From NCBI GenBank assembly GCA_009778115.1, contig WRKL01000005.1, positions 1 to 55,416 of the forward strand: 55,416 nt of DNA, in the 5' to 3' direction. The stretch is from Oscillospiraceae bacterium. GTDB lineage: Bacteria; Bacillota; Clostridia; Oscillospirales; Ruminococcaceae. The notes beneath the pieces were generated by a model. It had not been told where the DNA came from, did not search any database, and saw only the letters and a program-made list of their open reading frames with translations. Numbering within the stretch: position 1 is the stretch's first letter; each line of letters opens with the position of its first letter. The translations under genes and the position numbers were made by a program. Positions 27,561 to 35,974 of the stretch are shown one piece after another.

Positions 27561-27676
27561 TAGATTTCCCCGGAAATTAAAACGCGATATACGGACACAG
27601 ATGATTTTTCGTCAAACTAAGGAAATTATGACGAGAATATCATGACATTTGCGGATAAATTAACGCCGTGTGACGA
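27561..27676. repeat. MITE-like element, copy B (diverged, inverted)
   Basis: Opposite orientation to the other copies. One end (TAGATTTCCCCGG) is a mutated terminal repeat; the other end fades after GCCGTGTGACG. The internal CGTCAAAC...TTATGACG arms are recognisable. It fills much of the gap between aroC and the DUF4830 gene; nothing else was recognised in that 289-base gap. Confidence 0.6.
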
Positions 27677-27822
27677 AAGTTTATTATATACCGTCTGGTT
27701 TAACTATATATGTACCGCTATATATTGTCAAGGCAAAAATTGTATAGGATTTATGGTATTAAGCGGAGGGTTCCTTCATATAAATTATATACAATAATTA
27801 TTTAAGGACGGGGCAGGTAAGA

Positions 27823-28299
27823 ATGTTTATATTATCGTTTAAAACATCGCGTTTAAAATTAATAACAGCAGGAGTGGCGGTATTGGCGGCATTTCTAACG
27901 ATAATCTACGCCATCAGCTCTATGGCAACCGCTCAAACAGGCGTAAAGCCGGAAAAAAAGACCGATGCTACAGATAACGGGCAGCGCCTGGAATTTATTC
28001 GCTCTTTTGGTTATCAAGCTAAGAGCGATCCGGTTGAGGTTGCAGAAATAATAATCCCCACCGAATTTGATGAGGTCTACCTCGACTACAACAAAATGCA
28101 GAAAGAGCAAGGATACGACTTAACGGGATTCAGGGGCAAACGGGTAAAAAGATACACCTACGAAATAACAAATTATCCCGAACACAGTGCGGGCGTGCGC
28201 GCCGACATTTTGGTTTCGGACGGAAAAGTGATAGGCGGAAACGTATGCTCAATACTTGAGGGCGGTTTTATACACGGCTTTAGTGCGCCTGTCCAATAA
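27823..28299 (+). CDS. DUF4830 domain protein, membrane-anchored
   Basis: 158 aa, function unknown. A single N-terminal hydrophobic segment (about 12-33) is followed by an extracytoplasmic domain with R-L-E-F-I-R-S-F-G-Y, I-P-x-E-F-D-E-V-Y, Q-K-E-Q-G-Y-D-L, R-V-K-R-Y-T-Y and S-D-G-K-V-I-G-G, recognised as DUF4830, a family seen mainly in clostridia. The ATG is preceded by GGGGCAGGTAAG, a modest ribosome site. It stands alone between two oppositely arranged groups. Confidence 0.78.
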   Translation: MFILSFKTSRLKLITAGVAVLAAFLTIIYAISSMATAQTGVKPEKKTDATDNGQRLEFIRSFGYQAKSDPVEVAEIIIPTEFDEVYLDYNKMQKEQGYDLTGFRGKRVKRYTYEITNYPEHSAGVRADILVSDGKVIGGNVCSILEGGFIHGFSAPVQ

Positions 28300-28401
28300 T
28301 TTTGAATTTTGTAAGCCTTATCGCAAATTAACAATATTATCCCTTAAAATTCGCCATGCTTATACATATTTTTTCTTTTTTAGTTATCTTATCTAAATAT
28401 G

Positions 28402-28437
28402 AAAATAAAAGTTTGTGCAATAAAACACTTTTATTTT
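28402..28437. promoter_or_regulatory. Perfect 11-bp inverted repeat at the ABC-ATPase promoter
   Basis: AAAATAAAAGT (28402-28412) and ACTTTTATTTT (28427-28437) are exact inverted repeats 14 bases apart; the right arm runs into the -35 box. It could be a repressor operator or a hairpin at the end of the DUF4830 transcript. Confidence 0.5.
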
Positions 28438-28463
28438 GACTTAAAATATGTTATATTTATTAT
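28436..28463 (+). promoter_or_regulatory. Promoter of the ABC ATPase gene
   Basis: TTGACT (28436-28441), 16-base spacer, TATTAT (28458-28463). The leader of about 80 bases shows no recognised riboswitch. Confidence 0.6.
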
Positions 28464-28547
28464 ATTATACTGTGGGAACGACACCGGATATTTAAAATCG
28501 TATTCTGCAGAGAGAAATGGAAAATCAGAAATTTAGGGGGAAGAACT

Positions 28548-29690
28548 GTGGCAAGCGTAACTTTGAAAGGTATATATAAAAAATATCCCGGCGGAGTGGT
28601 CGCTGTATCTGACTTTAATCTGGAAATAGCTCACAAGGAATTTATAATCCTTGTTGGTCCGTCCGGGTGCGGTAAGTCAACAACGCTGCGTATGATTGCG
28701 GGGCTGGAGGACATTACCGACGGAGAATTGTACATAGGCGACAAACTGGTAAATGATATGGCACCGAAAAACCGCGACATAGCGATGGTGTTTCAGAACT
28801 ATGCGCTTTATCCGCACATGACCGTGTTTGATAATATGGCGTTCGGGCTGAAAATCCGTAAGGTTCCTAAGGATCAAATAAGGAAATTGGTCGAAGAAGC
28901 AGCGCAGATCCTGGATATTGTTCATCTGCTTGACCGTAAACCCAAGGCTCTTTCGGGCGGACAGCGTCAGCGTGTGGCGCTCGGTCGTGCTATTGTGCGT
29001 AATCCAAAAGTATTTTTGCTGGACGAGCCTTTGTCCAACCTTGATGCGAAACTTCGTGCACAAATGCGTACGGAACTTTCCAAGCTACATCAGCGTTTGG
29101 GCACTACTTTTGTGTATGTAACCCATGATCAGGTTGAAGCCATGACGATGGGAACCCGTATTGTCGTTATGAACGAGGGTTTCATACAGCAGGTTGACAC
29201 ACCTCAGAACCTTTACAATAAACCGGTCAATACTTTTGTGGCAGGCTTTTTAGGCTCACCGCAGATGAACTTTATAGATGCGGTCGTGCTCAAAAAAGGT
29301 GAAAAGTTTTACGTTGAATTCGGCAGCGAAGCGACAAAAACCTACAAAGGTAAAAAGTATCTTTTAGAACTGCCCGAAATTAAGAACCGCAAGGGTGTTT
29401 TGGAGCCATACGATGAAAAAGAAGTTATTTTGGGAGTACGTCCTGAAAACCTTCATGACGAAGAAATATACTTGTCCGCCGAAAACGCCAGTATAATCGA
29501 ATGTAAAGTCGATGTTACCGAGCTTATGGGCGCAGAAACATTCTTGTATTTGAATTGTGAAAATATACCGCTTACAGCCAGAGTTTCTCCGCGTTCAACA
29601 GCGGGAGCAGGCGATGTCATTCAGGTTGCGGTCGATGTCGGCAGAATACATATTTTCGATAAAGACACCAAGGATGTAATCACGAATTAA
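28548..29690 (+). CDS. Sugar ABC transporter ATP-binding protein (MsmK/UgpC type)
   Basis: Energising ATPase for carbohydrate ABC importers of the CUT1 class. The 380-aa protein has Walker A G-P-S-G-C-G-K-S-T (37-45), the Q-loop V-F-Q-N-Y (81-85), signature L-S-G-G-Q (135-139), Walker B L-L-D-E-P (157-161), the H-loop V-T-H-D and a C-terminal TOBE regulatory domain (about 240-380). The start is GTG with AGGGGGAA upstream. No permease or binding-protein genes are adjacent, so it is an orphan ATPase probably shared by several sugar transporters, as known for MsmK/MsiK. A terminator follows. Confidence 0.93.
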   Translation: MASVTLKGIYKKYPGGVVAVSDFNLEIAHKEFIILVGPSGCGKSTTLRMIAGLEDITDGELYIGDKLVNDMAPKNRDIAMVFQNYALYPHMTVFDNMAFGLKIRKVPKDQIRKLVEEAAQILDIVHLLDRKPKALSGGQRQRVALGRAIVRNPKVFLLDEPLSNLDAKLRAQMRTELSKLHQRLGTTFVYVTHDQVEAMTMGTRIVVMNEGFIQQVDTPQNLYNKPVNTFVAGFLGSPQMNFIDAVVLKKGEKFYVEFGSEATKTYKGKKYLLELPEIKNRKGVLEPYDEKEVILGVRPENLHDEEIYLSAENASIIECKVDVTELMGAETFLYLNCENIPLTARVSPRSTAGAGDVIQVAVDVGRIHIFDKDTKDVITN

Positions 29691-29718
29691 AAACCCTGAC
29701 ACCAGCCGTCGCGTACTT

Positions 29719-29736
29719 GATTTCCGAGGAGGTCTA
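29719..29736. repeat. Solo terminal repeat of the MITE-like family (copy C)
   Basis: GATTTCCGAGGAGGTCTA matches the right end of the other copies; no left end or interior was found within 150 bases upstream. Confidence 0.5.
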
Positions 29737-29774
29737 TTGGAACGGCGGAAACAATTAATTCATAATCTGATAAA

Positions 29775-29815
29775 AACAAGCCATCCGGCAAAATCCGGGA
29801 ACGGCTTGTTTTTTT
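29775..29815 (+). terminator. Terminator of the ABC ATPase gene
   Basis: AACAAGCC (29775-29782) pairs with GGCTTGTT (29803-29810), with an inner CCGG/CCGG stem, then a T-run to 29815. Confidence 0.88.
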
Positions 29816-29882
29816 GAAATGTTATAAAGGGGGTGTTCGAAAAATAAAACCGAAAAAAGCCTGTAAATCATAAAAGAGTCAC

Positions 29883-29958
29883 TAGACCTCCTAGAAAACC
29901 ACTTCGCGACGTTATGATCTGTGTTCATACATCACGTTTTAATTTCCGAGGAGGTCTA
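29883..29958. mobile_element. MITE-like element, copy D (76 bp, internally deleted)
   Basis: TAGACCTCCTAG at the left and CGAGGAGGTCTA at the right. It keeps the outer ACCACTTCGCGACG and TTCATACATCACGTTTTAAT segments but lacks the central hairpin part seen in copies A, E and F. Confidence 0.7.
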
Positions 29959-29981
29959 CTTTGAACAGCGGTTAAATTATA

Positions 29982-31160
29982 TCAAACCGCATCCGAACCC
30001 CATGCCACAGCGGTGCTGTTCCCTTCGCCTATCGTCAAAAGTATTTTTATTTCCGCTCCCGAAACCGCAACGGTCGCAAGATCCCTGTTATAATCAATGA
30101 ACTCCCCGTTCGTCATAAGTGAATATCTGCCTAAATCTGAAGAAACCGTAACCGACAATTCGTTTCTGTCAAAATCATCACCCAGTCCGCCTATTGCGAA
30201 AATTAAATCATATCTTCCTGCGTTAGGGTCGAATAAAGCCGCGGAAACTTCTCTGGAGTTTACTGTGAGTTTTGCAACTGATTTCGCAGAATGCTCGTCA
30301 TAAGCGCCGGAAACAGCACATTCGATCAATTTGGATGCGCCTCTGGATGATGCCATCATCTGACGGGTGAGGTTTTGAATTACCCAATACATTGAATTAG
30401 CGAAAATTTCATAGTTTTCAGAATTTATTATAATAGGACGATTGCCCGCTTTGCGCGAGGATAGGGCGACCGCCATATCATTTACCGTGGGGCGGCCCGC
30501 TTTCATATCAAAAGTGAGCCTTGATGCGTATTTTAAAGCTTGAGAAAGCACGGAATTAGAAACATTTGCATCCGTAGTTATGATAATAATGTTCCCGGCA
30601 TAACCTGTGTCCAACCCTGCTCCCGAAGAAGTTATTCCCCCGATCGTGCATTCTTTGCCTTTCAGGTTAAACTTTACGGCATATTGGTTGTTTACCGCGG
30701 GGTTGCTTCTAAGCACCCTTGATGCTAGTTCCGAACCGTTCAGCGACAAATTCGTCGCCAAATCCGTCATATTGCAAATGATATTTTCGGAATCCAGCGG
30801 GATATTTGTTATTCCGGCACTTGCGTTCAGAAAGTTCCCGCCTAAAACATGGGATGCAGATTTTACGCATAAGCCCGCAGTGTGTATATCCTGTTCGTAG
30901 TCATAACAGTTAGCGATCTTCGAATTTATCAATATTCCGCGCACATCGCCCTGTGTAACCGAAAGGGTGGAAATACTCAGCGGAGCGCCCTTGAATTTGT
31001 TCGCTGACGTATATAAAGCGACCCGGCAGGGTTCGTCCGAATATATAAGCGCAAGATCCGGTTCATCGTGGTTTTCGGAAAGTCCGCAATATATTGCGTT
31101 AGCGTAAAATCCCTGTGCCGCGCAAATTCCGCCGCCGGTGTATTCAAATTGTTCCAGCAT
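29982..31160 (-). CDS. ArgJ (ornithine acetyltransferase)-like protein lacking the catalytic threonine
   Basis: Resembles bifunctional glutamate N-acetyltransferase ArgJ along its 392 aa: A-A-Q-G-F-Y-A-N, D-L-A-L-I-Y-S-D, N-S-x-x-A-N, C-T-I-G-G-I (171-176), I-T-T-D-A (194-198), L-F-D-P-N-A-G-R and A-V-A-W-G near the end. True ArgJ cleaves itself before the Thr of the P-N-M-A-T-M-L motif, which then becomes the nucleophile. Aligned residue by residue, this region reads T-G-Y-A-G-N-I, with Gly189 at the Thr position. The D-G-D-T-S-T-N-D loop is also altered and the usual tail after W-G is cut short. It probably cannot process or catalyse as ArgJ does. It lies downstream of hisF, isolated by repeat elements on both sides. 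The frame is intact, so a new function is possible; active ornithine acetyltransferase would have to be encoded elsewhere. Confidence 0.72.
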   Translation of the reverse strand: MLEQFEYTGGGICAAQGFYANAIYCGLSENHDEPDLALIYSDEPCRVALYTSANKFKGAPLSISTLSVTQGDVRGILINSKIANCYDYEQDIHTAGLCVKSASHVLGGNFLNASAGITNIPLDSENIICNMTDLATNLSLNGSELASRVLRSNPAVNNQYAVKFNLKGKECTIGGITSSGAGLDTGYAGNIIIITTDANVSNSVLSQALKYASRLTFDMKAGRPTVNDMAVALSSRKAGNRPIIINSENYEIFANSMYWVIQNLTRQMMASSRGASKLIECAVSGAYDEHSAKSVAKLTVNSREVSAALFDPNAGRYDLIFAIGGLGDDFDRNELSVTVSSDLGRYSLMTNGEFIDYNRDLATVAVSGAEIKILLTIGEGNSTAVAWGSDAV

Positions 31161-31188
31161 ATTTCGATCCTTATAATTATTGATTTAT

Positions 31189-31311
31189 TAGACCACCGTC
31201 ACACGGCGTTAATTTATCCTCAAATATTCATGATATTTCCGTCAAAATTGCCTTGTTTGATGAAAAATTATCTGCGTTCATGCATCACGTCTTAATTCCC
31301 GGGGAGGTCTA
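31189..31311. mobile_element. MITE-like element, copy E (123 bp)
   Basis: Ends TAGACCACCG (left, shortened) and CGGGGAGGTCTA (right). Both internal hairpins are kept; the changes in one stem (TTTGATG against CGTCAAA) still allow a G-U pair. It lies between the hisF stop and the ArgJ-like gene. Confidence 0.75.
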
Positions 31312-31322
31312 TTGACGGTTAA

Positions 31323-32084
31323 CTATATGCGGACGTTTATTCCGTTTTGAAGAAGAGTGGTTTTTAATTCTTTTATGTTTATTTCGCCGTAGTGGAAAAT
31401 AGAGGCGGCAAGAGCCGAGTCAACATTATCAATGGATTTAAAAAGCTCGATGAAATCTTCTGTTTTGCCCGCACCGCCCGAGGCAACAATAGGGATGCTG
31501 ACTGATTTTGCGATAACTTGAAGCATTTGCAAATCGAACCCCTCTTTTACGCCGTCGGTGTCGATAGAATTTATTACAAGCTCCCCGGCACCGTCTGCCT
31601 CCGCCTTTTTTGCCCAATCGACCGCACTGTATTCGGTTTCCTGTATCCCGACATGGGAATACACCATAAACCTGCCGTCCGGTGCGCGTTTTATGTCCAT
31701 GGACAAAACAATACACTGACTGCCGTATTTTGAAGCGGCATTTTTTACCAGATTCGGGTCACGCAGCGCACCTGAGTTGATGCTGACTTTATCCGCGCCC
31801 ATATTTAACAGCCGTCCGCAATCCTCTATCGTGTTGATCCCGCCGCCGGCCGTAAGGGGGACAAAAGTTTCCTTTATAACCTTTTTTAACGCGTCGTCAA
31901 ACAGTTCACGACCTTCCGCAGTAGCTGTAATATCGTAAAAAACCAATTCATCCGCACCTTGCTCGTTATACTTTTTCGCGAGTTCGGCAGGGTCGGCGAC
32001 ATCCGTGATTTGCCGGAATTGTCTGCCCTTTACGACTTTACCGTTGCGTACATCCAGGCATGGAATAATTTTTTTTATGATCAT
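31323..32084 (-). CDS. hisF: Imidazole glycerol phosphate synthase, cyclase subunit
   Basis: Cyclase half of the glutamine-dependent synthase that turns PRFAR into imidazole glycerol phosphate and AICAR. 253 aa, a (beta/alpha)8 barrel: [15 protein letters not shown] at the start with catalytic Asp11-type residue, A-G-G-G-I in the middle and S-G-G-A-G-K in the phosphate site near the end. It overlaps hisA by four bases. The glutaminase partner HisH, usually encoded nearby, is not in the window. Confidence 0.97.
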   Translation of the reverse strand: MIIKKIIPCLDVRNGKVVKGRQFRQITDVADPAELAKKYNEQGADELVFYDITATAEGRELFDDALKKVIKETFVPLTAGGGINTIEDCGRLLNMGADKVSINSGALRDPNLVKNAASKYGSQCIVLSMDIKRAPDGRFMVYSHVGIQETEYSAVDWAKKAEADGAGELVINSIDTDGVKEGFDLQMLQVIAKSVSIPIVASGGAGKTEDFIELFKSIDNVDSALAASIFHYGEINIKELKTTLLQNGINVRI

Positions 32085-32797
32085 ACTTTACCTCCGAATT
32101 TCAAATTCACTTCTGCAAGATTAATCGCTCCGATATATATTGCTTTGCCTAATATTGCGCCGTAGATTCCCATATCGCTCAAGGCGGAAAGTTCCTCCAT
32201 CGAACTTATGCCGCCGGATGCAATAATTTCTGCGTTGATTTCGGATTGCAGTAAACGGTAGATTTCAAGGTTTGTTCCCCTCATCATGCCGTCACGGGAT
32301 ATATCGGTATATATTATGGTCTTTATACCCTTAGTTGAAAGTGTTTTGCAAAACTCAACGGAATCCAGCTCCGAAGTTTCCCGCCAGCCTTTGATCGCAA
32401 CTTTTCCTTTGCGTGCATCTACCCCGACCGCAATTTTTTCGCCGAATCTGTCCAGTGCCGTTTGCAGGAATTCGTCATTTAGCGCAGCACTTCCCAAAAT
32501 AACCCTTTGTGCTCCGATAGACAGATAACACTCGCAGCTTTCAAGGTCGCGTATACCGCCGCCTACCTGACATTTTATGCCCGTTGCTATAATTCTTTCA
32601 ATGGTTTTGAAATTTTTGAATTTTCCGTCCCGCGCACCGTCAAGATCAACGATGTGCAAAAATTCGGCCCCCTGTTTTTTGAAGTCGGAAGCGACAAATG
32701 CGGGGTCTTGATTAAACACGGTGACCTGATCATAATCGCCCTGTAAAAGTCTTACGGCCTTTCCGTCTTTTATATCTATAGCGGGAAAAATATTCAT
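32081..32797 (-). CDS. hisA: ProFAR isomerase (phosphoribosylformimino-AICAR-P isomerase)
   Basis: Isomerises ProFAR to PRFAR, the HisF substrate. 238 aa, barrel fold homologous to His[15 protein letters not shown] at the N-terminus (Asp8), [15 protein letters not shown] (catalytic Asp) and A-S-G-G-I near the C-terminus. AAAGGAG lies 12 bases before the ATG. It is separated from hisB by 224 bases holding a weak terminator-like hairpin and repeat copy F, so hisAF may be transcribed separately from hisZGDCB. Confidence 0.97.
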   Translation of the reverse strand: MNIFPAIDIKDGKAVRLLQGDYDQVTVFNQDPAFVASDFKKQGAEFLHIVDLDGARDGKFKNFKTIERIIATGIKCQVGGGIRDLESCECYLSIGAQRVILGSAALNDEFLQTALDRFGEKIAVGVDARKGKVAIKGWRETSELDSVEFCKTLSTKGIKTIIYTDISRDGMMRGTNLEIYRLLQSEINAEIIASGGISSMEELSALSDMGIYGAILGKAIYIGAINLAEVNLKFGGKV

Positions 32798-32839
32798 ACG
32801 AATGTTCCACTCCTTTCAGGTACAGCGATGTTATTATAA

Positions 32840-32964
32840 TAGACCACCGTCACACGGCGTTAATTTATCCTCAAATATCCAGGATATTCTCGTCAAAATT
32901 GTGCCTTGCTTGACGAAAAATCATCTGTGTCCGTATATCGCGTTTTAATTCCCGGGGAGGTCTA
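32840..32964. mobile_element. MITE-like element, copy F (125 bp), between hisB and hisA
   Basis: Ends TAGACCACCG (left) and CGGGGAGGTCTA (right). The hairpin AATATC CAG GATATT is kept although its loop differs from copy A. CGTCAA/TTGACG is kept despite a two-base loop insertion. It occupies the place where hisH often lies in clostridial his operons. Confidence 0.75.
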
Positions 32965-33000
32965 ATTTTACTCCAAGTTGGGGAACACACAAAAATGAAA

Positions 33001-33017
33001 AAGAGGTTACTGAACCT
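33001..33017 (-). terminator. Weak terminator-like hairpin after hisB
   Basis: Minus strand AGGTT-CAGT-AACCT (33017-33004) followed by CTTTTT. The stem is only 5 bp, so termination may be partial. Confidence 0.4.
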
Positions 33018-33021
33018 GCTT

Positions 33022-33606
33022 TCAAACCAGAATTCCTTTGGATGACGGAATATTATCGCCTGTAACGGTCAGAGCTTTTCTTAATGCAACCGCTGCCGCT
33101 TTGAAGGTTGCTTCTATAATGTGATGTATGTTTTCGCCGTGGATAAGTTTCAAATGTAATGTCAAGGGGAATTTCCGGACGAAAGATTGAAAAAACTCCC
33201 GGGATAACTGTATGTCGAAATCGCCGGTTTTAATCGCCGGAAGAGGGAAGTCGTACCGCAAATGTCCGCGTCCGCTTATATCCAAGGCGGCAAGAACCAG
33301 AGTTTCGTCCATTGGCATAAAAATATCCGAGAAACGTTCTATTCCCCTCATGTTTCCTGCGGCCTGCTTAAAAGCTGCGCCCAAAACGATTCCGACATCC
33401 TCCACGGTATGGTGTCCGTCGATATGCAGATCGCCGTCACATTTTAACGTTATGCCGAAACGTCCGTGTTTCGCGAAAGCAGACAGCATATGATCGAAAA
33501 ACCCTATGCCGGAGGTTCCGTCGAAGCCGCCGCACGAATCAATGTCCAAAGCCAAGGTTATGTTGGTTTCGCTGGTTTTGCGTTCAATTTTACTTGTGCG
33601 TTTCAT
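33022..33606 (-). CDS. hisB: Imidazoleglycerol-phosphate dehydratase
   Basis: Dehydrates imidazole glycerol phosphate to imidazole acetol phosphate. The monofunctional 194-aa form, without the phosphatase domain found in enterobacteria. Mn-binding histidine motifs are visible: F-F-D-H-M-L (about 36-41), D-G-H-H-T-V-E-D (about 64-71) and H-H-I-I-E-A-T-F-K-A near the C-terminus. Histidinol-phosphate phosphatase must come from another gene. The hisC gene lies 36 bases upstream on the same strand. Confidence 0.96.
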   Translation of the reverse strand: MKRTSKIERKTSETNITLALDIDSCGGFDGTSGIGFFDHMLSAFAKHGRFGITLKCDGDLHIDGHHTVEDVGIVLGAAFKQAAGNMRGIERFSDIFMPMDETLVLAALDISGRGHLRYDFPLPAIKTGDFDIQLSREFFQSFVRKFPLTLHLKLIHGENIHHIIEATFKAAAVALRKALTVTGDNIPSSKGILV

Positions 33607-33642
33607 TGGAACTCACTTCTTTCTTGCTTAATTATCAAAAAA

Positions 33643-34692
33643 CTAAAAAAACTCGTTTGCACATATTTCAACCAAGCTGTCAATCTCCGCTTCGGTTCCG
33701 ATTGTTATACGCACATATTCGCGAATCCGCGGTTTGTCGAAATATCTAACAAGTACACCGCGCTTTTTTAACTTTGAGTATATTTCGCCGCCGTTTATAC
33801 CCGGAAAGGAAGCAAACACAAAGTTCGCCATGCTGTCGGTGACTTTTGCGCCCATTGCGATAAGGTTCTCTTTAAGCTTTTCGCGGGTATTAGTCACGGC
33901 TTTTACGGTTTTTTGAAAATACAAGTCATCGCAGATCGCCGCCGTACCTGCCAGTTGTGCCGCCATATTAACATTATAGGGGTTGCAGGAATATTTAACT
34001 TTTTCCAGAGCCTCGATAAGCGGGGAAGCGCCTGCGGCAAAACCTAACCGCAGTCCTGCAAGCCCCCGGGATTTTGAAAAAGTCCGCATTATCAAAAGAT
34101 TATTGTACTTATTCGTCAGACCAAGAGCGGAATTTCCGCCGAAATCTATATAAGCTTCATCTATTATAACAAGCCGGCGTGGATTTTGCAACAACAATTC
34201 TTCAATTTCATTGTTACTGAGATACAATCCGGTGGGCGCGTTGGGATTTGCGATTATTATTGTACTGTTATCACCGGCAATGTGATAATCCGAAACGTTT
34301 ATGCGAAAATTTTCAGATAAAGGTATCATGGTTGCGGCAGCGTTATAATATGCCGAAAAAACACGATAAAAATCATAAGTTATGTCGGCAAAGAAAACCT
34401 TTTCCCCGGCAATAAAAGCGCGGAACGCAAAAGAGAGGGCTTCGTCGCTTCCTGCGGACACAAAAATATTTTCCTTACGCAAATTATAATATTCGGCGAT
34501 CGCGGCTTTTAATTTGCCGGATGCCGGGTCGGGGTACAGCCGGGGGTTAAAATCAGACAAAGCTTTTATAACATCCGGCGACGGAGGATAAGGCAGCTCG
34601 TTGGTATTCAATTTGATATAATCCATATCCCGCGGCTGTTCTCCGGGGGTATATGCAACGAGGTTTTTCATATCAGATACGGTAAAATCCAT
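33643..34692 (-). CDS. hisC: Histidinol-phosphate aminotransferase
   Basis: PLP-dependent transamination of imidazole acetol phosphate. 349 aa, fold type I. N-P-N-A-P-T-G is the substrate/PLP site, D-E-A-Y-I-D-F the pyridine-contact aspartate, and T-F-S-K-S-R-G-L-A-G-L-R-L-G-F holds the Schiff-base lysine. The stop of hisD is 1 base before the ATG, so the genes are tightly coupled. Confidence 0.95.
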   Translation of the reverse strand: MDFTVSDMKNLVAYTPGEQPRDMDYIKLNTNELPYPPSPDVIKALSDFNPRLYPDPASGKLKAAIAEYYNLRKENIFVSAGSDEALSFAFRAFIAGEKVFFADITYDFYRVFSAYYNAAATMIPLSENFRINVSDYHIAGDNSTIIIANPNAPTGLYLSNNEIEELLLQNPRRLVIIDEAYIDFGGNSALGLTNKYNNLLIMRTFSKSRGLAGLRLGFAAGASPLIEALEKVKYSCNPYNVNMAAQLAGTAAICDDLYFQKTVKAVTNTREKLKENLIAMGAKVTDSMANFVFASFPGINGGEIYSKLKKRGVLVRYFDKPRIREYVRITIGTEAEIDSLVEICANEFF

Positions 34693-34693
34693 G

Positions 34694-35974
34694 TTATCCT
34701 CTTTCCTGATTAAATCTTATCCTGACAGAATTTGCGTGGGCATCCAAACCTTCAGCTTCGGCGAAAGTTATGATTTTATCCTTGACTTGTGCTAATGTAT
34801 CCCTTGTGTAATAAATATATGAAATCTTTTTCACAAAATCGCTGACCGATAATCCCGATGAGAACCGAGCCGATCCGTTAGTGGGCAGTACATGGTTGGT
34901 ACCGGCTATATAATCCCCTGCCGCTTCGGGAGCCATATGCCCCAGAAATACCGAACCGGCATTTTCTACAGCACCGAGAAGCGCAAAAGGATCCTGCGTA
35001 CACAGCTCAAGATGTTCGGGCGCGAATTCGTTGGATATTTTCACAGCGGTTTCGACGGTATCCGCTATAATTATATATCCGTTGTTTTGAAGTGAAGTTT
35101 CGGCGATTGAGCGGCGGGAAAGAAGTCGTAACTGTTTTTCGAGTTCAGCGGCGGTGTGCCGCGCTATACTGCGGGAAGTGGTAACGAGAACTGCGGCGGA
35201 TAAAACATCGTGTTCAGCTTGCGAAAGAAGATCCGCCGCTATATAGCGGGGACTTGCTGTTTCGTCGGCGACAATTAAAATTTCGCTCGGACCTGCGATC
35301 ATATCTATATCCACATCACCGAAGACCTGTTTTTTTGCAATCGCCACATATATATTCCCGGGACCGGTGATTTTGTCCACACCGCATACCGTATCCGTTC
35401 CGTAAGCGAGTGCTGCTACGGCTCCCGCGCCGCCTATTTTATAAACGGTTTTGACACCGCACATATTTGCCGCTGTCAGGATAGGAGCGGCAACACTGCC
35501 GTCTGCATCGGGCGGAGTCGCCATATATATTTCCGAAACGCCGGCTATCATGGCAGGTACAGCGTTCATAAGCACCGAAGAAGGATAACTGGCAGTACCG
35601 CCCGGAACATATATTCCGGCGCGTTTTAACGGTGTAAGTTTTTGCCCCAGCGCAGAATCGTTGTCACGAAGTACAAAACCTTCGTTTTTTTGAGCGCTAT
35701 GGTATCTAATCAGATTTTCCAGCGAAGTCTTCATTGCCTCGAGCAGAGGTGTACCCTCAAGCTTCCGCTGCGCTTCTTTACGTTCCGCTTGTGTAACCTC
35801 GAGCGAATTTAATTTTGCCCCGTCGAACTTTTCAGCGTATTCAAACAGCGCATCATCGCCCCGGGTCTTTACATCGCAAATAATTTTCGCAACAATATCG
35901 TTTATAGCCTTATCTTCGGTTTTACGGCATATAAGACCGGAAAGAGGCTGTCCTTTATATTCGATGATTTTCAT
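34694..35974 (-). CDS. hisD: Histidinol dehydrogenase
   Basis: Zn enzyme that makes the last two oxidations, histidinol to histidine with two NAD. 426 aa, normal length. Signatures: Y-V-P-G-G-T-A-S-Y-P-S, I-A-G-P-S-E-I-L-I-V-A-D, L-L-S-Q-A-E-H-D and, later, F-A-P-E-H-L-E-L with the catalytic Glu-His. It overlaps hisG by four bases. Confidence 0.97.
   Translation of the reverse strand: MKIIEYKGQPLSGLICRKTEDKAINDIVAKIICDVKTRGDDALFEYAEKFDGAKLNSLEVTQAERKEAQRKLEGTPLLEAMKTSLENLIRYHSAQKNEGFVLRDNDSALGQKLTPLKRAGIYVPGGTASYPSSVLMNAVPAMIAGVSEIYMATPPDADGSVAAPILTAANMCGVKTVYKIGGAGAVAALAYGTDTVCGVDKITGPGNIYVAIAKKQVFGDVDIDMIAGPSEILIVADETASPRYIAADLLSQAEHDVLSAAVLVTTSRSIARHTAAELEKQLRLLSRRSIAETSLQNNGYIIIADTVETAVKISNEFAPEHLELCTQDPFALLGAVENAGSVFLGHMAPEAAGDYIAGTNHVLPTNGSARFSSGLSVSDFVKKISYIYYTRDTLAQVKDKIITFAEAEGLDAHANSVRIRFNQERG

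Noticed and set aside
32834-32839. TATAAT-like box at the border of element copy F as a hisA promoter
   Set aside because: No acceptable -35 hexamer lies at 16-18 bases upstream, so a promoter cannot be supported.
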